Below are positions 51,250-59,595 of a stretch of DNA of 64,000 nucleotides, in pieces. Position numbers and translations under genes: made by a program. The notes beneath the pieces were generated by a model. The model made no database searches. It was given only the letters and a program-made list of their open reading frames with translations, and had not been told where the DNA came from. Location of the stretch: positions 806,001-870,000 of the forward strand of contig NZ_JBFONT020000002.1 in the NCBI RefSeq assembly GCF_040779325.2. Reading direction: 5' to 3'. Numbering within the stretch: the stretch's first letter is position 1; each line of letters starts with the position of its first letter. Source of the DNA: Aestuariibius violaceus (GTDB lineage: Bacteria > Pseudomonadota > Alphaproteobacteria > Rhodobacterales > Rhodobacteraceae).

Positions 51250-51423
51250 CAGCCGTAGTCGCCTAGCCTCGCGCAAGATCTGGCAAAAACTGCACCCCAG
51301 TAGGGGGTGACGATTTCTTCGATGAATCTTCGTCATCCCTCCCGGGGACCCTTCTCCGCTTCTCTGACCATCAGCCGTCCTTCGCATCCCGCGAGGAACC
51401 CGCGATGACCAGAGGAGCCCCAA

Positions 51424-51708
51424 ATGCCCGATCCCAATGCCGGCCTGCCGCCGCGCTATCTCAGAACCCCTGAAGCCGCCCGATTTCTTGGCCTCTCCGG
51501 TCGAACGCTGGAGAAGCACCGCACCTACGGAACCGGTCCGAAGTATTCCAAAATCGGTGGGCGTGTCGTCTACGCGGTCGATGATCTGCAAGCCTGGGTC
51601 AGCCGCGGCGAGAAACGCTCGACCTCCGACGACACCGGCGACACCGTGCTTCCCGCCAAGCGCCATGCGGCGGTCTCGCCCGCCTATAGCGGCGAGAAGC
51701 GCTCATGA
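51424..51708 (+). CDS. rdfS: MerR/AlpA-type helix-turn-helix protein, RdfS-like excisionase
   Basis: The 94-aa protein has a winged HTH_17 domain: RYLRTPEAARFLGLSGRTLE, YGTGPKYSKIGGRVVYAVDD, LQAWVSRGE. This is the usual recombination directionality factor family. In ICEMlSymR7A, FseA switches on rdfS, which starts the excision and transfer operon. Here the gene follows the FseA-like gene by 175 bp and overlaps the next gene by 4 bp. A clear AGAGGAGCCCCAA ribosome site is present. Confidence 0.85.
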   Translation: MPDPNAGLPPRYLRTPEAARFLGLSGRTLEKHRTYGTGPKYSKIGGRVVYAVDDLQAWVSRGEKRSTSDDTGDTVLPAKRHAAVSPAYSGEKRS

Positions 51709-52169
51709 GTGCGCGCACGACCATCGAACTGACGTGGATCGAAGGCCGCATCGAACGCTGGTTGCGCTTCGGTCGGATCGTTCAGGAGAAGATTCAAAGC
51801 CGCACCGTCCGCACCGTCAGTGTCGATCCCGGCAGCATCTTCGCGTTCGTCCGGTGGGCGGCCAACGATTACGGCACCGTCGACAGCCGGATCGATATCC
51901 TGCAAGCCGTAAGCCCCGGCGAGCGCTATTCGACCGTGCCTCATGTGACGCCCGGCGGGGTCAGCCTTCTGCGCCTCACGGGCTGGCCAAAGGTCGAAGC
52001 TTTGTTGCTCGCTGTCGATCAGGTCGAGGCTGAGAACATCGCGCCCGAAGACGTCTGCCCCGACCACTGGCGGCACGTCCACAATCGCCTCAGCTGCAAT
52101 CTGGAACCGCGTTCCTATACGCCGTTTCGGCATGAGGCCTGGCTCAAACGACAGGCGCTGGCCGCATGA
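51705..52169 (+). CDS. DUF2840 family protein
   Basis: The 154-aa protein matches DUF2840: TTIELTWIEGRIERWLRFGR, then IFAFVRWAANDYGTVDSRID, and NRLSCNLEPRSYTPFRHEAW. It occurs between rdfS-like and traF-like genes in rhizobial and rhodobacterial ICEs. Its ATG overlaps the excisionase stop by 4 bp, and its stop overlaps traF by 4 bp. Function is unknown. Confidence 0.9.
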   Translation: MSARTTIELTWIEGRIERWLRFGRIVQEKIQSRTVRTVSVDPGSIFAFVRWAANDYGTVDSRIDILQAVSPGERYSTVPHVTPGGVSLLRLTGWPKVEALLLAVDQVEAENIAPEDVCPDHWRHVHNRLSCNLEPRSYTPFRHEAWLKRQALAA

Positions 52170-52678
52170 AACACGGCCACAAAACACTCATCACCAGCAC
52201 TGGCGCAATCGGCCTGATCGCCTTCTCGGCACTCCTTCATGCCACCCCGATCCTCATTTGGAACGCCTCCGCGAGCGTCTCCATCGGCTTCTATGCGGTG
52301 CAACCCATCGACATGCCGAAGGTCGGTGATCTGGTTGTCTTGGAACCGCCGTCATCGCTCGGTGACTGGCTTCTGGAGCGCGGCTATATCGGCGCGGATG
52401 TCCCGCTCATCAAGCATGTCGCGGCGCTGCCCGGGCGACGCGTGTGCCGCATCGGAGTGACGATCAGCATCGACGGTAACACCGTCGCGACCGCCAAGAC
52501 GCGTGACCGCTTCGATCGCCCGCTACCCGTCTGGCAGGGCTGTCACCTGCTCACCGACGATCAGGTATTCTTCCTCAACCCTGACACCGATGCGAGCCTC
52601 GACGGGCGGTATTTCGGACCGCTGCCGCGCGACACAATAGTCGGTCTCGCGGTTCCGCTCTGGACGCGGGAGGCCTGA
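52166..52678 (+). CDS. traF: TraF-type S26 peptidase
   Basis: The 170-aa protein has one N-terminal membrane segment (about 8-30). The catalytic Ser is in NASASVSIGFYAVQ near residue 40 and the Lys in VPLIKHVAALPGRRVC near residue 83. Box D-like elements are FFLNPDTDASLDGRYFGPLP. TraF peptidases of RP4 type process and circularise TrbC pilin, and trbC is present at 58990. Confidence 0.93.
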   Translation: MKHGHKTLITSTGAIGLIAFSALLHATPILIWNASASVSIGFYAVQPIDMPKVGDLVVLEPPSSLGDWLLERGYIGADVPLIKHVAALPGRRVCRIGVTISIDGNTVATAKTRDRFDRPLPVWQGCHLLTDDQVFFLNPDTDASLDGRYFGPLPRDTIVGLAVPLWTREA

Positions 52679-52682
52679 CGCG

Positions 52683-53432
52683 ATGGCCTTTCTTCTGCCT
52701 TCCGGCCGTCGTCTCATCGCCGCTTCCGCGATCCTGACCGCGCTTTCCGGTTGCGCCAATCCGCCCGCCGCTGAGGCGCAGGATACGGTCTCGCGCTCCG
52801 CGGAGACCTACGCTCCAACGTCCGACATCGATGCGTATATCACAGAAGCTGCGGAGCGCTTCCGCATCCCCGAGCGTTGGATACGCGCTGTCATGCAGGC
52901 CGAAAGTGCCGGCAATGCGCGCGCCGTCAGCAACGCCGGTGCGATGGGTCTGATGCAGATCATGCCCGGCACTTGGGCCGAACTGCGCGCAGCGCATGGG
53001 TTTGGTTCCGATCCGTTCGACCACCGCGAGAATATCCTCGCCGGTGCCGCCTATCTGCGCCAGATGTACGACCAGTTCGGCGCGCCGGGGTTTCTCGCGG
53101 CCTACAATGCTGGCCCCGGGCGGTACGCCGAGCACCTTCGCACGGGCCGCACCTTGCCGCGTGAGACCCGTCGCTACGTTGCAGTCCTTTCGCAGGAACT
53201 CGGATTTTCAGATGCAGTGCTGTTGCAGCCGGTGCGCACCGTTTCTGCCGATCGATGGCAGACTGCACCGCTCTTTGCGCCCGTTTCGGCTTCGCGAGAA
53301 GCGCGGCTGAGTGCAGAGCCTGACCGCAAATCTACCGATCCGCAGACCGCAGAAAGCCCGACCCAGGCGCGTTCACACAACAGCCAACCAAACGCGCTTT
53401 TCGTCTCCAGAACTGGGAAGCCAGAGCGATGA
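52683..53432 (+). CDS. Lytic transglycosylase (VirB1-like lipoprotein)
   Basis: The 249-aa protein has a lipoprotein signal with lipobox LSGC near residue 23. The SLT domain (about 45-155) includes the catalytic Glu in AVMQAESAGNARAVSNAGAM and GLMQIMPGTWAELR, followed by NILAGAAYLRQMYDQFG and AAYNAGPG. It opens peptidoglycan for the mating channel. The tail after residue 180 is low-complexity. It starts 4 bp after traF. Confidence 0.93.
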   Translation: MAFLLPSGRRLIAASAILTALSGCANPPAAEAQDTVSRSAETYAPTSDIDAYITEAAERFRIPERWIRAVMQAESAGNARAVSNAGAMGLMQIMPGTWAELRAAHGFGSDPFDHRENILAGAAYLRQMYDQFGAPGFLAAYNAGPGRYAEHLRTGRTLPRETRRYVAVLSQELGFSDAVLLQPVRTVSADRWQTAPLFAPVSASREARLSAEPDRKSTDPQTAESPTQARSHNSQPNALFVSRTGKPER

Positions 53433-53583
53433 TCGCAGCGACCTGGCTCCGCCCCGTTCCGTCGTGCAGCTTCGTATGGAATGCGGCAGACGGAGGATTG
53501 CACCCGATATCAACGACGGGAGGGCAAGATAAAAGGCCGGACGCGCGGGGGCGCTACGGCGTTGTTGTTGTTGGGGTTTTTGC

Positions 53584-53612
53584 GTGCTGCGCACTTGGTC
53601 ACAGTGCTGCGC
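53584..53612 (+). repeat. Direct repeats upstream of the relaxase gene, oriT candidate
   Basis: GTGCTGCGC occurs at 53584-53592 and 53604-53612, one copy every 20 bp, in the 247-bp gap before the relaxase. A G- and T-rich tract (GTTGTTGTTGTTGGGGTTTTT) lies just upstream in part. Repeats beside a relaxase gene suggest oriT or a relaxase promoter, with no further proof. Confidence 0.4.
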
Positions 53613-53679
53613 CCACAGCTACCGCTTTGATTCTACTCAGCTTTCACCGTGCCATGCCTGACTTTGGGAGCGCACGAGC

Positions 53680-55434
53680 ATGAGCCAGCGCGATAACGAC
53701 ATCCGCATCAAACCGGGTCACATCCGTGACAAAGGCCCCTCGGCCAAACGGGCGAAAAGCTTCGTCGGACAGGTCATGCGCGCCGCGAAGAAGGCAGGGC
53801 ATACCGGCAAGCATTTCAGAACGAGCGGCGGTCGCGCCGGCCGGTCGACCTTCGGGCGAGGCCGTTTCGTGAGGGTCTCACGCGGCCTCGCGCGAACGCA
53901 GCGCCGGGTCGTCGTGAATGCGCGCATCGTCCGACATCGCGGTCAGACATGCCTATCCGCACCGCTCGCCAAGCATCTCAATTATCTGAAACGCGAGGGC
54001 GTCACCAAGGACGGCCGAGATGCGGCGATGTTCGACAAGGAGCACGACCAGGCCGACGACCGCGTTTTTGCCGCCAGCACCGAGGACGATCGGCACCATT
54101 TTCGCTTCATCGTCTCGCCGGAAGACGCCGGGCAAATGGAGGATCTGCGCGCCTTCACCCGCGATCTTATGGCCCAAGCCGAGCGCGATCTCGGCACCGA
54201 ACTCGATTGGGTCGCGGCCGATCATTGGAACACCGACAATCCGCATGTTCATGTGCTGGTGCGCGGCAAGGCCGATGACGGGAAAGACCTCGTGATCTCG
54301 CGCGACTACATCAGCCGCGGTTTGCGGGGCCGCGCAGAGGAACTCGTCGAGCTCGAACTCGGACCACGCAGCGAGAAGGAAATCGCCGCCGGTCTCGATG
54401 CGGAGGTGAAGGCCGAGCGCTGGACTGGCCTGGACCGGGCGCTGCGGTCCTATGCGGGGGACACACTCGGCATTGCGGATATGCGGCCGGGCGCACCCGA
54501 TCTCGACGACACAGACCTCAAGCGCCGGATGATCGGGCGCGCGCAGACGTTGGAACGGTTCGGGCTCGCCGAAAAGCTCGCGCCCTCGGTCTGGCAGCTC
54601 AAGCCCGGCATGGAAGACACGCTGCGCGAGATGGCCGTGCGCGGCGACATCATCAAGACGATGCATCGGACGATGGGTGGTCAGGCTCGCGCACAAACCG
54701 ACTTCGCCATCGAAGGACAGCCGGACACTCCCATCCTCGGCAAGCTGGTCGACCGAGGCCTGCACAATGAACTCTCGGGCGAAGCTTACGCGGTCATCGA
54801 CGGGGTCGATGGCCGTCTCCATCATCTGCGCTTTCGCGATCTCGATCTCACCGGCGACACACCCGTCGGTGGGATCGTCGAGACGCGGAGCTGGTCCGGG
54901 AAGGATGGAGCAGCGAAACGGTTGGCGCTAGTTGGCCGGTCGGACGTGGCGCTCGACAAACAGATCGGCGCGGACGGTGCGACCTGGGCCGACCGATTGG
55001 CGCTCGCCAAGACCCGCGCGCCGCTGGCGCAGAGCGGGTTCGGAGCCGAGGTCCGCGACGCTCTGGAAAACCGAGCCGAGCATTTGGTCGGTCAAGGTCT
55101 GGCGACGCGCCAAGGTCAGCGCGTCACCTTCGCGCGCGATCTTCTAAAGACGCTGCGCCAGCGCGATCTCGATAGAGCCGCAAGCAAGATCGCCAACGAC
55201 ACCGGCCTGTTCTTCCGAAAGTCCGGTGACGGCGAGCCCATTGCGGGCATCTACAAGCAACGCCTCGATCTCGCGTCGGGCCGCTTCGCCATGATCGATG
55301 ACGGGATGGGCTTCGAACTCGTCCCCTGGAAACCCCAGCTCGAAAAGCATCTCGGCCAGACCGTCTCAGGGACCGTCACGGCAGGCGGCGGCATCGACTG
55401 GTCGCTCGGCCGCAAGCGTGGCCTGTCGATCTGA
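53680..55434 (+). CDS. rlxS: RlxS-type relaxase (VirD2/TraI family with DUF3363)
   Basis: The 584-aa protein has an N-terminal relaxase domain. The metal-binding triad is DNPHVHVLVRG, with His 189 and 191, and a preceding DHWNTD. Motif I tyrosine is likely in HLNYLKREGV near 102-111. From about 260 on, it is DUF3363 (GDIIKTMHRTMGG, GLFFRKSGDGEPIAGIYKQR). RlxS-type proteins nick oriT and lead the DNA strand into the recipient. ATG 53680 is the first of the mob genes; traG starts 13 bp after the stop. Confidence 0.93.
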   Translation: MSQRDNDIRIKPGHIRDKGPSAKRAKSFVGQVMRAAKKAGHTGKHFRTSGGRAGRSTFGRGRFVRVSRGLARTQRRVVVNARIVRHRGQTCLSAPLAKHLNYLKREGVTKDGRDAAMFDKEHDQADDRVFAASTEDDRHHFRFIVSPEDAGQMEDLRAFTRDLMAQAERDLGTELDWVAADHWNTDNPHVHVLVRGKADDGKDLVISRDYISRGLRGRAEELVELELGPRSEKEIAAGLDAEVKAERWTGLDRALRSYAGDTLGIADMRPGAPDLDDTDLKRRMIGRAQTLERFGLAEKLAPSVWQLKPGMEDTLREMAVRGDIIKTMHRTMGGQARAQTDFAIEGQPDTPILGKLVDRGLHNELSGEAYAVIDGVDGRLHHLRFRDLDLTGDTPVGGIVETRSWSGKDGAAKRLALVGRSDVALDKQIGADGATWADRLALAKTRAPLAQSGFGAEVRDALENRAEHLVGQGLATRQGQRVTFARDLLKTLRQRDLDRAASKIANDTGLFFRKSGDGEPIAGIYKQRLDLASGRFAMIDDGMGFELVPWKPQLEKHLGQTVSGTVTAGGGIDWSLGRKRGLSI

Positions 55435-55447
55435 CCCGGAGAACTCT

Positions 55448-57442
55448 ATGACCTCGAAGAAACACGCATCACCGGCCACTGCCATCCTCTGGGGCCAGAT
55501 TCTCATCGTCACGGGTGTAGCGCTGCTCTTCGTTTGGGCCGCGACGCAATGGGTGGCCTTCCGGCTCGGCTTCCAATCCGAACTGGGAGACCCGCTAACG
55601 ACCATCTTGGGCCTACCGATCTACCCGCCATGGAACGTCTTCGTTTGGTGGTACTGGTACGACGCCTATGCACCGCGCGTCTTCATGGAAGGCGCGATCA
55701 TCGCAGGGGCCGGTGGTATCGCTGCCGTCGGTGTCGCGATCTTCCTCTCCGTCCTGCGCGCCCGCGAAGCGAACAATGTGACGACCTACGGCTCCGCTCG
55801 CTGGGGGACAGAGAAAGATATGCGCGAGGCGGGATTGTTCGTTGACGATGGCGTGGTGCTCGGCCGCTACCAGTCCCGCTATCTCCGACACGATGGCCCA
55901 GAGCACGTGCTGTGCTTTGCGCCGACGCGATCCGGCAAGGGAGTCGGATTGGTCGTACCCTCACTTCTAACCTGGCCGGGCTCGGCGATCGTCCACGATA
56001 TCAAGGGTGAGAACTGGCAGCTCACGGCGAATTACCGCTCCCGCTTCAGCCGGGTGCTGCTCTTCGACCCAACCGATGCAAAATCGGCGGCCTACAACCC
56101 GCTACTCGAAGTGCGGCGCGGCGACAGTGAAGTGCGCGACGTCCAGAACGTCGCCGATATCCTGGTCGACCCCGAAGGGCTGCTCGAACGGCGGAACCAT
56201 TGGGAGAAAACCAGCCACTCGCTTCTGGTCGGTGCGATCCTGCACGTTCTCTACGCCGAAGCCGACAAAACGTTGGCGGGCGTCGCGGCGTTTCTGTCCG
56301 ATCCAAAGCGGCCGATCGAGTCGACCCTAGCCGCCATGATGCGGACGCCGCATCTCGGAGATCACCCGCATCCTGTTGTCGCGCAGGCCGCGCGCGAACT
56401 CCTGAACAAATCCGAGAACGAACGATCAGGCGTCCTCTCGACGGCGATGAGTTTCCTCGGGCTCTATCGCGATCCGGTCGTGGCTAAGGTAACGCGCCGC
56501 TGCGACTGGCGGATCGACGATCTCGTGACCGGCGACAGGCCGGTGACGCTCTATCTCGTCGTGCCGCCATCCGACATCTCGCGCACCAAGCCGCTCATCC
56601 GGCTCGTGCTCAATCAGATCGGCAGAAGGCTCACCGAAGACCTGCACGCCAAGCGCAGTCACCGCATGCTGCTGATGCTGGACGAATTCCCGGCGCTCGG
56701 CCGGCTCGACTTCTTCGAAAGCCAGCTCGCCTTCATGGCGGGCTACGGCATCAAGGCGTTCCTGATCGCCCAGTCGCTCAATCAGATCGAGAAGGCCTAC
56801 GGGCAAAACAACGCCATCCTCGACAATTGCCATGTGCGCGTCGCCTTCGCAACAAACGACGAGCGCACGGCCAAGCGCGTATCAGACGCGCTCGGGACAG
56901 CGACCGAGATGCGCGCGATGAAGAACTATGCCGGACATCGGCTGTCCCCCTGGCTTGGGCATCTGATGGTCTCGCGCCAAGAGACGGCGCGGCCGCTGCT
57001 CACCCCCGGCGAAATGATGCAACTGCCGCCGACCGAAGAGATCGTGCTGGTCTCAGGTTCGCCGCCGGTGCGTGCGGAGAAAGCGCGCTACTATACCGAT
57101 CCCCAGTTCAAGGCTCGGATTGCGCCGCCGCCGGATCGCACTGCCAGCGATGACTCAGTTAGCAGCACGGCAGACGATTGGAGCGGCCGCGAACCGATCG
57201 CTGCGCCGCCACCGAAGAAGCGAAAGTCAACAACGGACGACACCGATGGTGGTGTCCGTCGCGAACCTGACTTGCCGGAACATGAAGACATCGCGCCCGA
57301 ACCGGCTCCGGCACGCAGCGAGTTCGCCGATCTCGATGACGAACCGGAGGATGATGCACAGCGGGCCAAGGCCATGCGTGACCGGTTCGGCACGGTAGCA
57401 CGTCAGGCCTCGCTTGATCCCGATGACGGGATCGAGCTCTAG
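55448..57442 (+). CDS. traG: Type IV coupling protein TraG (VirD4 family)
   Basis: The 664-aa ATPase has two N-terminal TM segments (about 12-40 and 70-100). Walker A is APTRSGKGVGLVVPSLL near 158 and Walker B LLMLDEFPALGRLDF near 409-421. An acidic, low-complexity C-terminal tail (about 560-664) probably binds the relaxosome. It brings relaxase-DNA to the Trb channel. The ATG at 55448 is chosen over an upstream in-frame start inside the relaxase gene. Confidence 0.95.
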   Translation: MTSKKHASPATAILWGQILIVTGVALLFVWAATQWVAFRLGFQSELGDPLTTILGLPIYPPWNVFVWWYWYDAYAPRVFMEGAIIAGAGGIAAVGVAIFLSVLRAREANNVTTYGSARWGTEKDMREAGLFVDDGVVLGRYQSRYLRHDGPEHVLCFAPTRSGKGVGLVVPSLLTWPGSAIVHDIKGENWQLTANYRSRFSRVLLFDPTDAKSAAYNPLLEVRRGDSEVRDVQNVADILVDPEGLLERRNHWEKTSHSLLVGAILHVLYAEADKTLAGVAAFLSDPKRPIESTLAAMMRTPHLGDHPHPVVAQAARELLNKSENERSGVLSTAMSFLGLYRDPVVAKVTRRCDWRIDDLVTGDRPVTLYLVVPPSDISRTKPLIRLVLNQIGRRLTEDLHAKRSHRMLLMLDEFPALGRLDFFESQLAFMAGYGIKAFLIAQSLNQIEKAYGQNNAILDNCHVRVAFATNDERTAKRVSDALGTATEMRAMKNYAGHRLSPWLGHLMVSRQETARPLLTPGEMMQLPPTEEIVLVSGSPPVRAEKARYYTDPQFKARIAPPPDRTASDDSVSSTADDWSGREPIAAPPPKKRKSTTDDTDGGVRREPDLPEHEDIAPEPAPARSEFADLDDEPEDDAQRAKAMRDRFGTVARQASLDPDDGIEL

Positions 57443-57445
57443 GAC

Positions 57446-57874
57446 ATGGCCGTGAAGAAGGAGCGCCTGAATGTATATTTTGATCCGGCTTTGTCGGGTG
57501 AGTTGGGGGCGTTGGCCGCTCGCCGGAAGGTTTCGAAGTCGCAGATCGTGGAGGCGGCGCTCGCGGCTTTTCTTTCGCCTGATGGAGCTGATCAGCGGGA
57601 GGCCGCCATCGTGCGGCGTCTGGATCGACTTACCCGCGCGGTCGAGCGATTGGAGCGAGATGTGTCGATCGGCAACGAGGCGATGGCGCTCTTCGTGAAG
57701 TTCTGGCTGACGACCACGCCGCCACTGCCCGACGAATTGCGCGAGGCCGCTCAGGCGTCAGGCAAGGAGCGCTATGACGGGTTCGTTGAGGCACTTGGGC
57801 GGCGACTCGCAAAGGGGAAAGCGCTTTCCAAGGAAGTCTCGGAGGACATCCCAGACAGAAAATCCACCGTCTGA
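57446..57874 (+). CDS. CopG-family ribbon-helix-helix protein of the tra operon
   Basis: The 142-aa protein begins with an RHH fold (KKERLNVYFDPALSGELGAL, then AARRKVSKSQIVEAALAAFL). A helical part follows (REAAIVRRLDRLTRAVERLE). It is 3 bp after traG. Small RHH proteins between traG and trbB are standard in ICEs of this type and probably regulate the transfer genes or help the relaxosome. Confidence 0.9.
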   Translation: MAVKKERLNVYFDPALSGELGALAARRKVSKSQIVEAALAAFLSPDGADQREAAIVRRLDRLTRAVERLERDVSIGNEAMALFVKFWLTTTPPLPDELREAAQASGKERYDGFVEALGRRLAKGKALSKEVSEDIPDRKSTV

Positions 57875-58009
57875 CACGATCCTAGCTTCATGCGAACTAC
57901 GCTTGTCCCTGCCTCTCTACGCCTCTGCACTACTACGCCGCCAAACCTGTTGCGAATGATCCTTTAGCGGTCTTCTTGATCGACCCCGTAACCAGATGCG
58001 GGGCCGCGA

Positions 58010-58993
58010 ATGACCGTCCACACTCTCAAATCAGCAGCGATCGAGCGCGGTTCCCGCATGCTCCGCACGGCGCTTGGCAGCGATATCGCGGCCTGGCTCG
58101 ACGAAGACGCTGTCGTTGAGGTGATGCTCAATCCGTGCGGTCGGCTCTGGGTCGACCGGCTCGGCGATGGCCTCTGCGATACGGGGACCAGTCTTTCGCC
58201 AGAAGATGGCGAACGCATCGTCCGCCTTGTTGCCCACCATGTCGGTGCCGAAGTCCATGCCGACGCGCCGCGGGTTTCGGCCGAACTCCCCGGAACGGGC
58301 GAGCGCTTCGAAGGGCTCCTGCCGCCGGTAGTCTCGGCTCCGACCTTTGCGATCCGCAAGCCCGCCATCGCGGTCTTCACCCTCGAAGATTACGTCAGCG
58401 CCGGGATCATGGATGAGGCCGCAGCCAACGCACTTCGCAAGGCGGTCGCATCGCGCGCCAACATCCTCGTTGCCGGCGGCACCTCGACCGGCAAAACAAC
58501 GCTCACCAACGCATTGCTCGCAGAAGTCGCCAAGACCTCCGACCGCGTCGTCCTCATCGAAGACACCCGCGAGTTGCAATGCACGACGCCCAATCTGGTC
58601 GCGCTGCGCACCAAAGACGGCGTCGCGACGCTATCCGATCTCGTCCGCTCCTCGCTCCGCCTGCGTCCGGATCGTATCCCGATCGGCGAGGTGCGCGGGC
58701 CCGAAGCGCTCGATCTCCTCAAAGCCTGGGGCACCGGCCATCCCGGCGGCATCGGCACAATACATGCCGGTTCGGCCATCGGCGCGCTGCGCCGCCTCGA
58801 ACAGCTCATCCAGGAAGCCGTCGTCACCGTCCCGCGAGCCCTGATCGCAGAGACCATCGACGTGCTCGCCGTCCTGCAAGGACGCGGCAGCGATCGCCAC
58901 CTCGCAGACCTCTCGCGCGTCACGGGTCTGACCACCGACGGCGATTACGCGCTCCAATCCCTTCTCACCAACCTGAAAGGAACCGCCACATGA
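58010..58993 (+). CDS. trbB: TrbB, VirB11-like secretion ATPase
   Basis: The 327-aa protein has Walker A AGGTSTGKTTLTNALL near 154, the Asp box LIEDTRELQC, Walker B-like region RPDRIPIGEVRGPEALDLL and the His box GHPGGIGTIHAGSAIGALRR. This is the VirB11/TrbB hexameric ATPase powering the pilus and DNA transfer. The 135-bp gap upstream may hold a promoter for the trb genes. Its stop overlaps trbC by 4 bp. Confidence 0.96.
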   Translation: MTVHTLKSAAIERGSRMLRTALGSDIAAWLDEDAVVEVMLNPCGRLWVDRLGDGLCDTGTSLSPEDGERIVRLVAHHVGAEVHADAPRVSAELPGTGERFEGLLPPVVSAPTFAIRKPAIAVFTLEDYVSAGIMDEAAANALRKAVASRANILVAGGTSTGKTTLTNALLAEVAKTSDRVVLIEDTRELQCTTPNLVALRTKDGVATLSDLVRSSLRLRPDRIPIGEVRGPEALDLLKAWGTGHPGGIGTIHAGSAIGALRRLEQLIQEAVVTVPRALIAETIDVLAVLQGRGSDRHLADLSRVTGLTTDGDYALQSLLTNLKGTAT

Positions 58994-59325
58994 CCAGCCG
59001 ACTCAATCTCCTTTGTCCCCGCTGGCCCATCTACGTCAGCGCCGCAGCGATCGCCTTCCTGCTCGCCGCCGGTCAGGCCGAAGCAGCCGGTTCCGGCATG
59101 CCCTGGGAAGCACCGCTTCAAGCGATCCTCGAGTCGATCGAAGGCCCGGTCGCCAAGATCGTCGCGGTGATGATTATCATCATTACCGGTCTGACGCTCG
59201 CCTTCGGTGATACGTCCGGTGGCGCGCGTCGGCTCGTGCAGATCGTTTTCGGTCTTTCGATCGCCTTCGCCGCGTCCAGCTTCTTCCTCTCGTTCTTCTC
59301 CTTCGGTGGCGGCGTACTCGTATGA
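58990..59325 (+). CDS. trbC: TrbC pilin
   Basis: The 111-aa protein has a signal peptide (about 1-33, cleaved near AEA-AGSGMPWE) and two transmembrane helices (KIVAVMIIIITGLTLAFG and IVFGLSIAFAASSFFLSFF). This is the VirB2/TrbC pilin layout. TraF should cut and cyclise it. It overlaps trbB and trbD by 4 bp each. Confidence 0.93.
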   Translation: MTSRLNLLCPRWPIYVSAAAIAFLLAAGQAEAAGSGMPWEAPLQAILESIEGPVAKIVAVMIIIITGLTLAFGDTSGGARRLVQIVFGLSIAFAASSFFLSFFSFGGGVLV

Positions 59326-59591
59326 GCGATCCCACCGACATTCCAGGCTTTACCGCGCCTGTGCATCGCGCACTCACCGAACCGATCCTGCTCGGTGGCG
59401 CTCCGCGCACCATCGCGATCGCGAACGGAACGATCGCCGCCGCTGTTGGTCTGGGCTTGCGCCTTTGGCTTGTCGGGCTCGTTCTTTGGGCCATCGGCCA
59501 CATGCTCGCGGTCTATGCTGCCAAGCATGACGCGCAGATCGCAGACGTCGCGCGCCGCCACCTCCGTTATCCGACCTGGATGGGGGTGTGA
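59322..59591 (+). CDS. trbD: TrbD (VirB3-like)
   Basis: The 89-aa protein shows the VirB3 pattern: GFTAPVHRALTEPILLGGAP, then one long hydrophobic region (about 33-64), and a short tail. It is an inner-membrane component of the mating channel, acting with TrbE. It overlaps the trbC stop by 4 bp and is followed 4 bp later by trbE. Confidence 0.93.
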   Translation: MSDPTDIPGFTAPVHRALTEPILLGGAPRTIAIANGTIAAAVGLGLRLWLVGLVLWAIGHMLAVYAAKHDAQIADVARRHLRYPTWMGV

Positions 59592-59595
59592 CCCG

